DNA of 64,000 nucleotides, taken from Linyphia triangularis. Lineage: Eukaryota > Arthropoda > Arachnida > Araneae > Linyphiidae. The position numbers and the translations under genes were made by a program. Shown one piece after another: positions 11,480 to 22,809 of this stretch. The stretch lies in assembly GCA_963978545.1 (NCBI GenBank), contig OZ021721.1, positions 99,435,918-99,499,917 of the forward strand. The letters are read 5' to 3'. Positions within the stretch are counted from its first letter, which is position 1. Every line of letters starts with the position of its first letter. Below the pieces are notes generated by a model, which was given only the letters and a program-made list of their open reading frames with translations, was not told where the DNA came from and did no database searches.

Positions 11480-11985
11480 TCATGTGATACTGGAAAATAT
11501 ATTTCAAAGAGCACACACTGAGAATATTATCTAAATATTTATTTACATTAAAAGGTAAATTACTAACGTATGATAACGAGTTAACTAATAAAACTGCGCA
11601 ATTCACTGATTAATTTGAACATGCCGACAATATTTTTGGTTTCAAAAATTCTCATAATAAGCTATTTGAATCAATGTATATTGTTTCGATTTTGTCTAGT
11701 ATTAACTATTGTCTTGCTTTTATAATTGATGAGTTATACATATATCATGTGATACTGGGAGATATAATTCAAAGAGCACACACTGAGAATATTTACCCAA
11801 ATATTTACTTACATAAAATGTAAATTAATAACGTACAGTAAGGTGTTAACAAATAAAACTGTATAATTCACTAAATAATCTGAACCCCAACAACATTTTC
11901 AGTTTCAAAAATTCTTATAAGCTGTTTGTATCCAGGTATATTGTCTCTATTTCGTATAGTATTAATTATTGTAAGTTTCAATTGT
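11480..11985. repeat. 265-bp direct repeat, two copies
   Basis: TCATGTGATACTGG starts copies at 11480 and 11745. Shared blocks in order are AAAGAGCACACACTGAGAAT, AAATATTTA.TTACAT, GTTAAC..ATAAAACTG, AATTCACTGA.TAAT, TTTCAAAAATTCT.ATAA and TAGTATTAA.TATTGT. A weaker partial copy may precede it (TTTCATACTGG at about 11400). Confidence 0.82.
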
Positions 11986-12660
11986 AAATAGTTCGGGAGC
12001 TTTGAATCTTTGGTAGGAGGGCGGCTTCACTTTGACATTGTTATTGATAGTTCTACATAGCTAAAACCGTATTTTTTACCCCTTCATTCCTTTCAACGTA
12101 CTTTCTTACCCTAAATCATATGGTTTTCTGCATGCAAACAAGATAAGAACAAAAGTGTGTTTTTAAAATATTCCAATATTTATAAGCATATTTTCAAAGT
12201 TGATTTGGTAAATGAAAAGACGTTACATTCTAATTGTTTCGCTTTTATTTCAAAGATAGGATGTTGTCTCTTCTATTAAGCGCTTTTATGTATTAGCTTA
12301 TATACTTAATAACAAAACTCAGAATGAAAAAAAAAGTTGTTCAATTGACTTTCGGTAAGGTTTTTTTTTTCCTTTTAATTCACAGATTTATTTATACGAA
12401 ATTAAAAAATTATTATTAATATTTTAAAAGTTCCAAAATATGTGTTATCTTTAACTATTTTTATTTTTTGAAGTATTAGTTGAAGCATAATGCAACAAAA
12501 TATATTTATTATTTAACAATCAATGCTTTTAAGTCATACGCTTCTTTATAGTATTAAGTCTTTTATTTTTCAAACATTCATATAACATTAGACACTCATT
12601 AAAATCAATTCAGCCTAACATTGCCAGGTATTTTTAGATGTTGAATTTAAGTATCTTATA
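11986..12660. other. AT-rich DNA, no feature seen
   Basis: No gene, terminal repeat or array found between the 265-bp repeats and the F1 copy. Confidence 0.5.
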
Positions 12661-13029
12661 ATTATTTCAAGACGATATTTTTATGACTAATTCTTCTTCT
12701 TCCTTTATACAAAACCAAATTTGATAAGTAATGTACTAATTTAAAGAACAAGACCGTCACTTTCGACGGATATTTTATTTACAATTGCGGATGACGTTAT
12801 TTGTTTGAAAATCAAAGTTAAAAAAAAATCAGAAATAGTCCAAAAATTTTATTAGGTTGAGATTAAATCCGGTAGATGGCAGCACGTTAAAAAAAACGCA
12901 AATTTAAGCCCGTTAAGGAAACCTAAGGAATTATATTTATCTCAGTAATAGAATACAATAACTAACATGGATGAACTTTCAAAAAAGTCATTCATCTCAG
13001 CAATCTTAGATGCACAGGACCACTAGTGG
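12661..13029 (-). mobile_element. F1 repeat, full-length copy without minisatellite
   Basis: Read on the minus strand it starts CCACTAGTGG at 13029 and contains AAGATTGCTGAGATGAATGA, AAAGTTCATC and CTTAGGTTTCCTTAACGGG. The middle has GTGCTGCCATCTACCGG, then TTTTTGGACTATTTCTGATT. The right end is AACTTTGATTTTCAAACAAA, AAAGGAAGAAGAAGAATTAG and CGTCTTGAAAT. At about 370 bp this is the best example of the short F1 form. The middle is unlike the minisatellite in the copies at 2971 and 40986, though both ends match. No open frame or poly-A tail is seen. Confidence 0.7.
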
Positions 13030-13989
13030 AATAAATTTATCATACTAACATTCAATTTTTAAACGTTTAAATCGGTTTTATTATATGTAGACAACATTTT
13101 ATGACAAAAGGTACACACATATACTTAACAATTAAACCAGTACTTTTATGTTCATTTTGCATCAATTAGAATAATAGATATGTCCTAATTTTAAGATTTT
13201 TAAGTACTGTTCTTATAAATATAATAAATATTATAAGATAAGATATTAAAGAAAATAAATATACCTATCTAATCCACACTAATTATTTCAACATTAATTG
13301 AATGGGATAAAATTTATAGAAATATTGTTTAACAGACCGGATCACCCCAATATCGTATTAGCTACATTAGTTGGTAAGAAAAACCGGATTTGAAATTACC
13401 ATCCATATTTTATCTTACAACCTACAAAAAGATTTACTTAAAAAAATTTACACAAAGAAAGAATACAGTTAAAATGACCTGGGACATCATACACAAAGCA
13501 CATATTTGCGGACGTCAAAATACTGGTGTTTACTTTTATAAAACCCACAATCTTCCTAATACTGTTTATTGGTCGATACCTTCCAAATTTGGACAGCGAG
13601 ACCTGATTGCTTCTCTAAAATGATTTCGGAAAACCGAGAAAAGTCAATATCAAGTTTTCCTGGCGTTTTTCGAAGTGAGATCATAAAAGAAAACATTTCT
13701 TCCAATCGACTCTTGCCCTCTGGAAAAAAAATTTGTTCCTCATTCAGGTATTTGGCTTCTTTCGATAGGGGAATCAATAAGGGTAAGATTCGTCCAATCG
13801 GGCCAAACTGTTTCGTCAGAATTTCAGTCACTTTTCACCTTTCACTCACTGTAATAAAAAGTTCTCACTTTTATTCGAATAGAATGGGGGTTTATAGATG
13901 GGTTGGGAGATTATGGGATCCTTAAAGGGCAATTGGAAAATTTGACCTTCAAGAGGTTAGATTGTAGAAAGGTAGTTCAAGTACAGTAT
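13030..13989. other. No recognised gene; two overlapping open frames
   Basis: Frames of 118 codons (plus, 13569-13925) and 91 codons (minus, 13556-13831) overlap in a patch less AT-rich than its surroundings. On the minus strand a splice-acceptor-like tract, TTTTTATTACAG, lies just upstream at about 13850, but the frame has a stop shortly after it. I recognise neither protein. Best read as a possible gene or element fragment of unknown kind. Confidence 0.3.
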
Positions 13990-14653
13990 CAGGGACTTTC
14001 AGGGGCGTACTAGGACGCAAAAGCGGCCAGGTGATTTTTAGATTTATGCCGGCCCAAATTTTCAATATAGTCATTAATCAAATATTAGTGATTATAGTTA
14101 ATAATAAAATAATTCCAACAATTAACTAATTCTAATAATCAGTATATTTTATTATTTAAATATTTATATTTAATAATTATTTTCAATAATTAGTTTTATT
14201 ATAGTTTTCAATAATTTAAAAGTTTTAATATTTTTAATAATTGAACTGTTTTAATAATAGGTTTAATTACATGAAATTGTCTCTATTATTTATAACTTGT
14301 TTGAGTGAACTTGATTTCTATAAATTATTTATTGTTTGTTGCAAAAACTAAAATAAAAGAAATTTAAATTACATACTAATGAATCCCCAGGTTATTGGAA
14401 AATTACATCCGAAATGGCAATATATATTTTACCATAAAAGTTTTTAAATAAGAAAAAACTCGTAATGCTCTAATATATTAATCTTAGTGTATCTATTTTT
14501 TAAATATAAAATTGAATGCATTGTGGGTTTTTTCAAAAATGTGACCTACTTTATATTGGGAAAAAAGGAATATTGGAAAAAAAGAAAAAACTGAAAAAAA
14601 TAATAACTTTCATACCGGCTCGGCCCATTTTTTACAGACACTGAAAGTCCCGG
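13990..14653. mobile_element. Possible DNA element with CAGGGACTTTCAG ends
   Basis: CAGGGACTTTCAG at 13990 faces CTGAAAGTCCCGG at 14641-14653. Just inside, GATTTATGCCGGCCC (about 14043) faces CATACCGGCTCGGCCC (about 14612). The core is AT-rich with many AATAATT words. No clean target duplication was found, so the limits are tentative. Confidence 0.42.
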
Positions 14654-14768
14654 TGATTGCACCGGACAACCCTATGGCCAGTACTTCCCTGGGAACTTTA
14701 TATAGTCGACGTCCACGGCTTTCAATTGTAATGGCTAATTCTCTGGTGTACGCTTTAGACATTTTGAC

Positions 14769-15398
14769 CAGGGGCGTAGCCAGGAATTTATTTCGGGAGG
14801 TGATATGAATTTAAATTTTTGTAATAGAATAAATTTAAAAATTATATCTCATTTAATCAATAATAAAAATCAATTTTAATTAAATACGCATATTTTTTCG
14901 AAGTCTTAAACAAGCAAATATTTATGAATTATGGATATGTATAATAAGCATTGATTACGTAGAAAATTGTTGTACACCTATTAGATACTTAATGCTTAAA
15001 TGCTATTTAAATTAAAAAATGAGAGGGGTTTTTTTTACATCTTTAGAAAAAGATCCCGTTGTTAAAGTGATGGTCCTTTCAAATCAAAGTCGATTTGGTT
15101 TGCATTTGAAATTAATCACGTGAATTTTCAGAGAAAACAAGTATTCTACCTTTGATCAAGAGGAATTTGGTTACACTAAGCCAACAGACAGTCGACATAT
15201 GAAGCTATCTATTATAATCATCATTATTTTTGATGATTTTCCAATTGTATCACTTGTAGCATTAAACTACCATGAGCCTAGTAATATAGTAAAAATTCCC
15301 AGTTGTAAAATTCATATTGAGTGTATGTTTTAAAAACTTCAACACATAGTTTCGGGAGGGGATATATCCATTTATCCCACCCTCTGGCTAAACGCTTG
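14769..15398. mobile_element. hAT-type non-autonomous element, 630 bp, 8-bp target duplication
   Basis: Perfect 8-bp direct repeats ATTTTGAC flank it at 14761-14768 and 15399-15406, as expected of the hAT superfamily. The ends are CAGGGGCGTAGCCAGG on the left and, reverse-complemented, CAAGCGTTTAGCCAGAGGG on the right. Both are followed by a GGGAGG-type block (TTCGGGAGG near 14800, TTTCGGGAGGGGATAT near 15350). No transposase frame is present. Confidence 0.85.
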
Positions 15399-15406
15399 AT
15401 TTTGAC

Positions 15407-15735
15407 TCTTTTTTACTTTCAGTTATCCATATGTTTGCGAAGGGTAATGAAAGCATAGTGTTCGGTCAAAAAAAAAAAAAAAAAATGATTTTTTTTTCCC
15501 CCACGATTTTTCAAAAAAGTGGTCTAGAAAAAATGCCTGTATGAGTGTCTGTATATCTGCGTGTGTTCGTGGTTAGCATAACTCCAGAATAAATTGACCT
15601 ACTATGTTCAAACTTTGTATGTGGATTATTGGTGGCCATGTGACGTACTATTAAAGTTTCCGTCAAAATTGCGCATGCGTATAAGGTTGAAATCATGAAA
15701 AAATCATGAATCCCCTTAAGAGGCATTAGAACACA
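15407..15735. other. A-run and unassigned sequence
   Basis: An A-run of about 17 at 15469-15485 is followed by a short T-run and unassigned sequence. A 71-codon minus-strand frame at 15511-15726 is not recognised. Its 3' edge contains CTTAAGAGGCATTAG, a stray end of the TTAA element that follows. Confidence 0.45.
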
Positions 15736-15739
15736 TTAA

Positions 15740-15858
15740 GGGGCATTAGCGCAGAGATTTAAATCGAAATCGTTAAAGCCTTTGCTGAAAAACATGAAAA
15801 AATCATTGCTAAAAAACTGCTCTAAGGATTTTGATTAAAATATCTGTGCTAATGCCTC
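15740..15858. mobile_element. TTAA-flanked foldback MITE, 119 bp (copy 1)
   Basis: TTAA at 15736-15739 is followed by GGGGCATTAGCGCAGAGATT. The other end reads ATCTGTGCTAATGCCTC, then TTAA at 15859-15862. The arms pair over about 50 bp (for example AAATCGAAATCGTTAAAGC with GCTCTAAGGATTTTGATT), giving one hairpin. The paralogue is at 18356. Confidence 0.75.
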
Positions 15859-16404
15859 TTAAGATGTTCTAATCGCCCCCATCTTCGAAATTCCCTTAGA
15901 AATACAATAAAAACTTAAAAAGATGGCAAACTAGTTCCTGTAATAGAGAGCTCTCTGCTCTTGAAGATCGACCATCATAAGACTGATTTTTTTCTGTTTC
16001 ACCCACAAGAAAGAACAATATAATATCCATCGATTAGCATCGCCAATTTTGACCGCTTGGCATGTTTTGTTTTTTTTTCCACGTAAAAATTTTTTCCAAA
16101 AATGTAACCAAACTGACCACTTTTATTTAAATGAGTGAAAATATCAAAACAGTAAATAACACCAAACATTTATTGCAATGACCAATATTATAGTGTAATT
16201 GAAAGTTGTTCGATGTTCCGCACCCCTAGTTCTACTCGTAAACATATTGGAATTATAAAATTAGGATTAATCTACTTATAACGTTTTTGTTTTATATGTT
16301 ATTAAAATAAAGCGAGAGAAAGAATTCATTATATGAAGCAAAAATAATAATTAAAAAAAAAAAATCACAAATAAGAATCTGCATAAGATAATAAGAAAAA
16401 TCCT

Positions 16405-16545
16405 ATATATTATTTCTAGAAGGTGTTTTTTTCCGATCTCTTTTTTTCCCTTTATTTAAAATAGAAATTGATAAACGATATTCTAATTTGGAGGCTAAGA
16501 TCTCCACTTCTGATGAATAGTTTATTTCAGAAAATTCAATTTTGC
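16405..16545 (-). mobile_element. F1 right-end fragment (copy 1 in block AB)
   Basis: On the minus strand it reads AAATAAACTATTCATCAGAA, GTGGAGATCTTAGCC, AAAGAGATCGG and CACCTTCTAGAAATAAT. This is the terminal 140 bp of F1; the left part is absent. Its twin is at 20185. Confidence 0.65.
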
Positions 16546-16639
16546 TTGGCTGTTTTATAAAGTACCACATGCATGTAAAATTTAATATAAAAAATACAAA
16601 AACAAATGGTTAACAATTTCTATGACACAAATGCCAAAG

Positions 16640-16796
16640 GTCTGTAGTTCATTTTTGAATTCCGTATATTAACTTTATCTTTGTGTGTGTGTCAATGACT
16701 GGCAAATATGCGGAGGACTAATCAACCCCCTTACCGTCATCTAATCGGGCTGAAATTTGGCAGATAGGTTCGATTATGATGACATGGCAATCTATC
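16640..16796 (+). mobile_element. F2 fragment truncated after one partial unit
   Basis: GGTCTGTAGTTCATTTTTGA starts the shared F2 left end. It is followed by GACTGGCAAATATGCGGAGG, CTTACCGTCATCTAATCGGG and TGGCAATCTATC, after which the match ends abruptly and block C begins. Confidence 0.6.
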
Positions 16797-18346
16797 TTAT
16801 GTCATATTGTTTATTCTTTCTTCGTGTGTATACAAGTCAAACTTGAAGTCATCCTAACCAGTGTTTTTGCCAAATTTTTGAAAGTTGAACTTTTATTACA
16901 ATAACCAATGGAGGATTATAATTAAAGTTCAACTTCCAAAAGTTACATCATTTCAAAAGCATGGCATTTTTCTTATGGCAAATCATGGATTTCAAAAAGT
17001 AATGTTAAGACATAAGAAAAATAATATATTAAAATAAGGTTTTTTTCCTTATGCCGAATCATTTCAACCTTCTTCGAGTACATACAGGTCAAACTTGAGG
17101 TCATCCTGACCAGTGTTTTTGCCAGATTTCGAGAGTTGAACTTTGATTATAAACACCCTATATTAATAGCAGCTTCTGTGAATTTATGTTTTAAAAAAAA
17201 ATCTTAACTTAAAATAAACATCCTTTGTACCAAACGAAGAAAAATCCGAAATAAAATCAAGAATATGGAACCCCCTGACGAGATTCCAGAAAAACAATTG
17301 TAAAAGCATGATTTTTCTGGAAGAAACAAAATTCTTTTAAACATGCTTAATATTCTAGGCGTCGCAAATTCACTATATGTGACTCTTAAAGAAAAGCCTC
17401 TTATTGATTCAGTAAGGACCTTTTCTCAAAAATATTACCTATACTTTTTTTTTTCTTTGTCTGATTTTAACAATTCTCCTATTACGCCTATATCCACTTT
17501 CCGCCTTCCAATTTCTAGGCCATTCTTAAAACATAATTTATTTTATTTTAAAGTTTATAGACCCAATCATCCAACTTTTTGTCTCGTATTTCTTTTGCGG
17601 ACGAAAATTCTTTTGATTTAACGATATACTTTAAGTGTTTACCTCGAGTCTGGTTTAAAGAAGTTATGAACATAAAATGACTTATTAAATTCGGTTTTGA
17701 TAACTTTATCTATTACTAGCTGTATGTCCCAGCGTAGCTTGGCTTACGAAAAAAAGTAGAATCTTGTGAAGCCAGGGGATGGTTATAGTAATTTGTTAAC
17801 TGTTTTTAAGAAATAAATAAAAATGCTACGTGTGTGGTGTAACTTGTCACTAGACATCAAATTTTGACTTCATTTGGTGTTCAGAAATTATCATTATGTT
17901 TTACTAAAAAAAATAACTCGTCAAAGCTTGGTATTTTCTAATCTCAAAATTTGCAATGTAGTTTAATTTTTTCAATTTTCTAAATCCTCTTGTTAATTTT
18001 TCCAGTAATCACTTACCTAAAATTGTTCTTTGAAAGATATTTCGCCATTATTAGTATAGTTAGTATGTTACCCAATTTACAAGCTATCACGACTGAATTG
18101 TGTATGTGTATATAATAATGGTTTAATACTGCTGAAATTATCCTTTTTTTAGACTTAATTAGAGTTTATAACAATACTGTCGCTAAATTAAAAAATTTCA
18201 GGAATTTTTTTAGTTGAAGTATATGTTGAATTCTAAACCTATTTTCCAATACTAAAACTTTCACAGAAGTTAAGTAAAGTATAACAATTTGTTAAAAAGT
18301 TTTTGGAGCTTTTTAATATTTTTGTACCAATCATAAATAACCAATA
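16797..18346. repeat. Block C, copy 1 of 3
   Basis: Matches 22810-24355 almost throughout and 25930-26960 with a gap. Two related sub-blocks sit about 245 bp apart: TTCTTTCTTCGTGTGTATAC then GTCAAACTTGAAGTCATCC, and CTTCTTCGAGTACATACAGG then the same words. Each ends in a GTTGAACTTT.ATTATAA palindrome arm. A 92-codon frame at 17343-17621 is not conserved intact in the other copies, so it is not called. TACTAGCTGTATGTCCCAGC near 17716 recalls the ACTAG start of F1. Confidence 0.82.
16873..16945. repeat. GTTGAAC hairpin in block C
   Basis: TTTTTGAAAGTTGAACTTTT and AAAGTTCAACTTCCAAAAG face each other across a short AT-rich loop. Equivalent hairpins lie at about 22890-22965 and 26005-26085 in the other copies. 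Confidence 0.65.
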
Positions 18347-18355
18347 ACACCTTAA

Positions 18356-18475
18356 GGGGCATTAGCGCAGAGATTTTAATCGAAATCTTAAGAGCCATTT
18401 CTAAAAAGCATCAAAAAATCATTGCTAAAAAACTGCTCTAAGGATTTTGATTAAAATATATATGCTAATGTCTCT
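18356..18475. mobile_element. TTAA-flanked foldback MITE (copy 2)
   Basis: TTAA at 18352-18355 then GGGGCATTAGCGCAGAGATT. The right end has decayed to GCTAATGTCTCTAAAG. It is the paralogue of 15740-15858 and begins the second AB block; the block C match ends just upstream. Confidence 0.65.
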
Positions 18476-18926
18476 AAAGATGTTCTAATTGCCTCCATCT
18501 TCAAAACTCCCGTAGAAATTCAATAAAAACTTAAAAAGATGAAAAACGAGTTCCTGTAACACAGAGCTCTATGCTCTTGAACATCGCCCATCAACGACTG
18601 ATTTTTTCTGTTTCACCCACAAGAAAGAACAATATAATGTCAATCGATTAACATCGCCCATCTTGCCCGCTTGGTGGGTTTTTTTTTTTTTTTTTCCCCA
18701 CGTAAAAATTGTTGCCAAAAATATACCCAAACTGACCACTTTTAGTTAAATGAGTGAAAATATGAAAACGGTAAATAACACCATACATTTTATTGCAATG
18801 ACCAATATTATAGTGCAACTGAAAGTTGTTCGATGTTCCACTCCCCTAGTTCTACTCGTAAACATATTGGAATTATAAAATTAGTATTAATCTACTTATA
18901 ACATTTTTGTTTTATTTGTTATTAGT

Positions 18927-19113
18927 TGACGCACGGGACACGTCCATAGGTTATGAATAAATATTTGACATACTTAAAATAATTATGTTTCCATACATCT
19001 TTGGCACCAACTAATATTATATAAAAGAAAAAATAATATTCCTAGATTCATTATAGTTTTATAATTCTAATCTGTTTACGAATAGAAAAAAGAACAGAAT
19101 ATCTCGTGCGTCA
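18927..19113. mobile_element. Short MITE with TGACGCACGRGA ends
   Basis: It opens TGACGCACGGGACAC and closes with TCTCGTGCGTCA, a 12-bp terminal inverted repeat with one mismatch. Inner sequence such as TTTGGCACCAACTAATATT matches TTTGCCACCAACTAGTATTG in the longer relative at 61455-61815. No coding capacity. Confidence 0.7.
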
Positions 19114-20085
19114 GCCCCAGAGAATCATCCTAATCGTTTCGGTGCTTGTTTTGGAGATGTAATGTCACAAGAGACGGTTCTTATTTATCACATCCTAAAT
19201 TAACCCAAGAAAAGTCCCACCATCGACTTAAATTCCTCCAATTAACTAAGATCTGGTATTGATGCTAGCTTTGCAGTAAATGAATGGTTCAAAGTTGAAC
19301 ACACATATTTTACCATTTTAAACTACCTATACTGAAGTAAGTACATAACATAAGTGTTTTATCTTGTTACTATCTGATATAGTTAAACATCTATCCGCAA
19401 CTGAGAAAAAAATTCATTTACATCAGTATATGAAAAAGTTCAATTACATCGATTCGCGAAAAATTTCAGTTGCATCAATTTGAAAAAAAAATTCGATTGT
19501 ATTAGGTCATGAAATCAGTTCATCAGCTCAAAAAAGTTCAATTACATTTGTGATCGTAACCACGATCACAAATACTGATTTAGTCATCGAACAAAATTAA
19601 TTTGGACTAAACCATTTAGACCAAAACGACTTAGTGAAACACAATTCGCAATTATAACGCAAGATTAACCGGATATATACAAACCAATAATCGATTGAAG
19701 TCTATTATAATAGAGCCTAAAGCATAAATTGATTACCTTTTTCTCCAGCGAAATCAGAGTTAATCTAATTTGGTTGTCAAAAACTTTCATTTACTATTGT
19801 TGCAGTATTTTCCCTGGATGCAAAAATATGAAATGTAATTCCCTTCTCGAATAAGTTGTTGCTTTCTTTCTACTAATTACATGGAGTGGCCCTGTTTCCG
19901 GAAAATGACAGATTTTGTATTGGCGCCAAATGATCTTACTATCGGAAATAGATTTTGAGAATTAAAAAAAGAGCAAAATCAATTTTCTCTTTTCGAACCG
20001 TATTAAAAGAGTATTGGAAAATTACTATTTGTTAGATGAGTGGTCATTAACCAAACAATTACGATGATACAAATTAGAAAATATA
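19114..20085. other. Unassigned insert DNA with a perfect hairpin
   Basis: The stretch 19390-19540 contains four loosely repeated AAAAATTC.ATT.CATC words. ATTTGTGATCGT and ACGATCACAAAT form a perfect 12-bp inverted repeat with a 4-nt AACC loop at about 19549-19576. No gene seen. Confidence 0.45.
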
Positions 20086-20184
20086 GCGAGAGAAAGAATT
20101 CCTTATATCAAGTAAAAATAATAATAATAAAAAAATATCACAAATAAGAATCTGCATAAGATAATAAGAAAAATCCTATATATT

Positions 20185-20325
20185 ATTTCTAGAAGGTGTT
20201 TTTTCCCGATCTCTTTTTTTTTTTTCCCCCTTTATATAAAATAGAAATTGATAAACGATATTCTAATTTAGAGGCTATTATCTCCACTTCTGATGAATAG
20301 TTTATTTCAGAAAATTCAATTTTGC
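20185..20325 (-). mobile_element. F1 right-end fragment (copy 2 in block AB)
   Basis: Same minus-strand landmarks as 16405-16545: AAACTATTCATCAGAAGTGG, GAGATAATAGCC and CACCTTCTAGAAATAAT. It was duplicated with block AB, not independently inserted. Confidence 0.65.
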
Positions 20326-20414
20326 TTGGCTGTTTTATAAAGTACCAAATGTACGTAAAATATAAGATAAAAAATACAAAATGTTAATGAATTTCTATAA
20401 AGCAGAAACCAAAG

Positions 20415-20980
20415 GTCTGTAGTTCATTTTTAAATCCTTTATATTAACTTCGACTTTGTGTGTGTTCGATGACGGGCAAATCTGTGGAAGGCTAATTAAC
20501 TCTCTTGCCGTCATCTAATCGAGTTGAAACTTGGCAGATAGGTTCGATGCTGATGACATGGCAATCTATCAAATTTTGTGGCTGTTACTGTCACCAAAAG
20601 GTCGTTTTTACGGAATACTAAATAACCAAGTTGCCGTCATCCAATCGCACTAAAATAGTATTTAACCGACCATTGAAGAAACACTTTCCTGTGGTGAAAA
20701 TGTTTTTAACTAATAAAGAAAAAAATAATAAAATTGTTTTATGCAGAAAAAAAAAAAGGTATTCGCATATGAGTGCATAATTTCGGATTCATTTTAAATA
20801 AATTAATTAATTTTGAAACGTAGTTTGCGACATATTTTGCTGATAGAAATGTTTTTGATATTTAAAATTAGATGCAAACACTAAGCAAAGCGCTGTTTGC
20901 AGAATTGGCGCTGTGTTAGTGAATATTGGTCATGCGTATTAAATATTTATATTAAAAACTTTGTTTTTATGAGTTTTATT
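20415..20980 (+). mobile_element. F2 repeat with about 1.5 units and intact right segment
   Basis: Starts GGTCTGTAGTTCATTTTTAA. Two unit starts follow (TTGCCGTCATCTAATCGAG and TTGCCGTCATCCAATCGC) about 132 bp apart. The right segment has AAATGTTTTTGATATTTAAA, TTAGATGCAAACAC and AAAACTTTGTTTTTATGAG. The right segment matches 38650-38980 directly and 45355-45560 inverted. Confidence 0.7.
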
Positions 20981-21664
20981 AGTGTATTTGAATTTAATTG
21001 TCTTAAATATTATTTTACCTAATGTAAAACTTTAATGGGACAAAAGATAAACAAGAAACAGATTCATATAATGTGACGTTAGAGGAAAAAAAAATTAAAA
21101 CTCACATTATATTTCAAGCTTTCTTATTGGTTTCCTGAAAATAAATAACCGTAGAGTAGCGTAAAATAACAAACCTAAAAAGTATTTTCCTATTATATTT
21201 ATTTTGAAGCTTGTTTGAATATTTTGAAACATATAAATTAAAAATTATTACAAACCAAGAACAACTGCTAAAACAGTGTCCTAGAAAAAAAGCTCCCAAA
21301 CATAGAATCCAATAAATCCTATTAAGCGCTGAAATAAGCCACTTTTAAGTGCTTGACTCGTTCTTTTATCAGAAGTCAAAATGTTTTTTTGCAAGAAAGT
21401 CGTAAAGACTCTATCGATAACTGCCACGTCCTAGTTGAAAAATCACTGAACTAAATAGAAATGGTCTTCAACCGGATATTAGGCTCTTAACACAGAGCAA
21501 AAATACTTGAGGGGAAAAAATGACGACGGTTTTTCCCCGAAACTATATTTCATTTCTATTTAGAGAGTTTTGTTTAACTTGTTTATAATTATTTTCATTC
21601 TCATTTATTGTATGCTATAATTAATTTACATACTCATTTCGAACACATATGGCTTACAACACGA
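20981..21664. other. AT-rich DNA, no feature seen
   Basis: Lies between the F2 copy and the hAT-type element. A 61-codon minus-strand frame at 21114-21299 is not recognised. Confidence 0.5.
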
Positions 21665-21672
21665 CTTCAATA

Positions 21673-22435
21673 CATGGACGCCCCCAGAAATATTTGCAAA
21701 GAGGTGCGAGACTAGATTTTTATCAAAATCGTTAATTTTTTTAGAAATGTTAATTAATAATCATGCATTATAAATTATACTCCTTGAGAATAGTTAAAAT
21801 TCATGGTATATATTTTTGAAAACGCAACCCAGTTCAAGAGAAAAAAAAATACAAAAGAGTAAAAATATTCAAATATATATTTTTAACGATTTTTTTATCA
21901 TCCAAATAGATCTCACGGCATTAGAGAGACAGTGTTTAGAATAGAGAAACTCGAAAATGCAAATATACCGAAGAGTAAAATTATTTTATTTCTTCCAAGT
22001 TTCTGATACGATAAAAAAAAAATCAAAACGAAATACGAATACAGTGTTGGAATATGTTCAATTGTATTATAAAAATAGATTTCAAGATAGTATATCTGAT
22101 GACTTAAAAAAACAAAACATTTTCCCAGAATTTTGAAAACTACACAGGAAATGATTATACAATAAAATAAATAGTTACTTCAATTCATCAGAAATTCATA
22201 GACAACAAGAGCCAGAAAATCATCACGCAAGTAGCTATAAAAAATAACATAGGAAAGAAACAAAAGACTTAATTAATAGGAAAAAATGCTCATTGTAACA
22301 TAATAGTATAAACGACATATGTGCTTTTTTTTTTTTTGTCTTGGAATATACCTCTTTTCAATCATTTTTTTAAAAAATTTCAAGAGCAAGGAGGATGCAA
22401 ATGCACCTCCTTGCACCCTCCTGGGGGCGCCCATG
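21673..22435. mobile_element. hAT-type element with GGGCGCCCCCAG ends (copy 1)
   Basis: The left end is CATGGACGCCCCCAG, and the right end reverse-complemented is CATGGGCGCCCCCAGG. Direct repeats CTTCAATA (21665-21672) and CTTCAATG (22436-22443) match at 7 of 8 positions, the target length of hAT elements. The interior has a region that is an open frame in copy 2 but is broken by stops here. No hAT dimerisation motif was recognised, so the element is non-autonomous or carries unrelated DNA. Confidence 0.75.
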
Positions 22436-22685
22436 CTTCAATGTCTGTCCACTAAAATTAATTAATATCAGGGCACACAATTTGAAGTAAACTTTGCTAA
22501 TAACTTATACATAAATATCCATTTAACGTCATATACTCAGATTTTCATAGAAAATATTCTTAAATTTTACTTCATTGAAACTGAAGAAAAACTTTGAATA
22601 AAGTATGTCTCTCTGAGCGTTAAAGAAAAGAAAGCGATGAAAGGGTTTCATAAATAATATATAATGAGTAATGGTATTTTACAGC

Positions 22686-22738
22686 TTTTGAAAGTTGAAC
22701 ATTAATTATAAAGTTCAACTTTCAAAAACCATTCAGAA
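22686..22738. repeat. Perfect GTTGAAC hairpin
   Basis: TTTTGAAAGTTGAAC and GTTCAACTTTCAAAA are perfect 15-bp arms around ATTAATTATAAA. It is repeated at about 25800-25852 in the tandem copy. Confidence 0.8.
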
Positions 22739-22809
22739 TGATCTGAAACTTTACCACGAAATGAGGGGAAAAGGTTGAACAGAAAAAAATACTATTTCGA
22801 ACTATTTGT

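Larger units (their letters stand above)
15733..16796. repeat. Duplicated block AB, copy 1
   Basis: From the TTAA MITE through about 16300, and then from AAGCGAGAGAAAGAATTC to the F2 piece, this block is repeated at 18350-20590 with high identity. The second copy has about 1.16 kb inserted after ATTAG at 18921-18925. Shared words include TTTCACCCACAAGAAAGAAC, TTATAGTG.AA.TGAAAGTT and CATATTGGAATTATAAAATT. Confidence 0.82.
18476..20590. repeat. Duplicated block AB, copy 2, split by a 1.16-kb insertion
   Basis: 18476-18925 and about 20086-20590 match the copy at 15859-16790. Between them lies DNA absent from copy 1. Its first part is the TGACGCACGGGA element. The rest has no assigned family. 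Confidence 0.78.

Noticed and set aside
16405..16545. Hammerhead ribozyme suggested by CTGATGA on the minus-to-plus reading of the F1 end
   Set aside because: No GAAA-stem III-GUC arrangement pairs with it, and other F1 copies do not keep CTGATGA.
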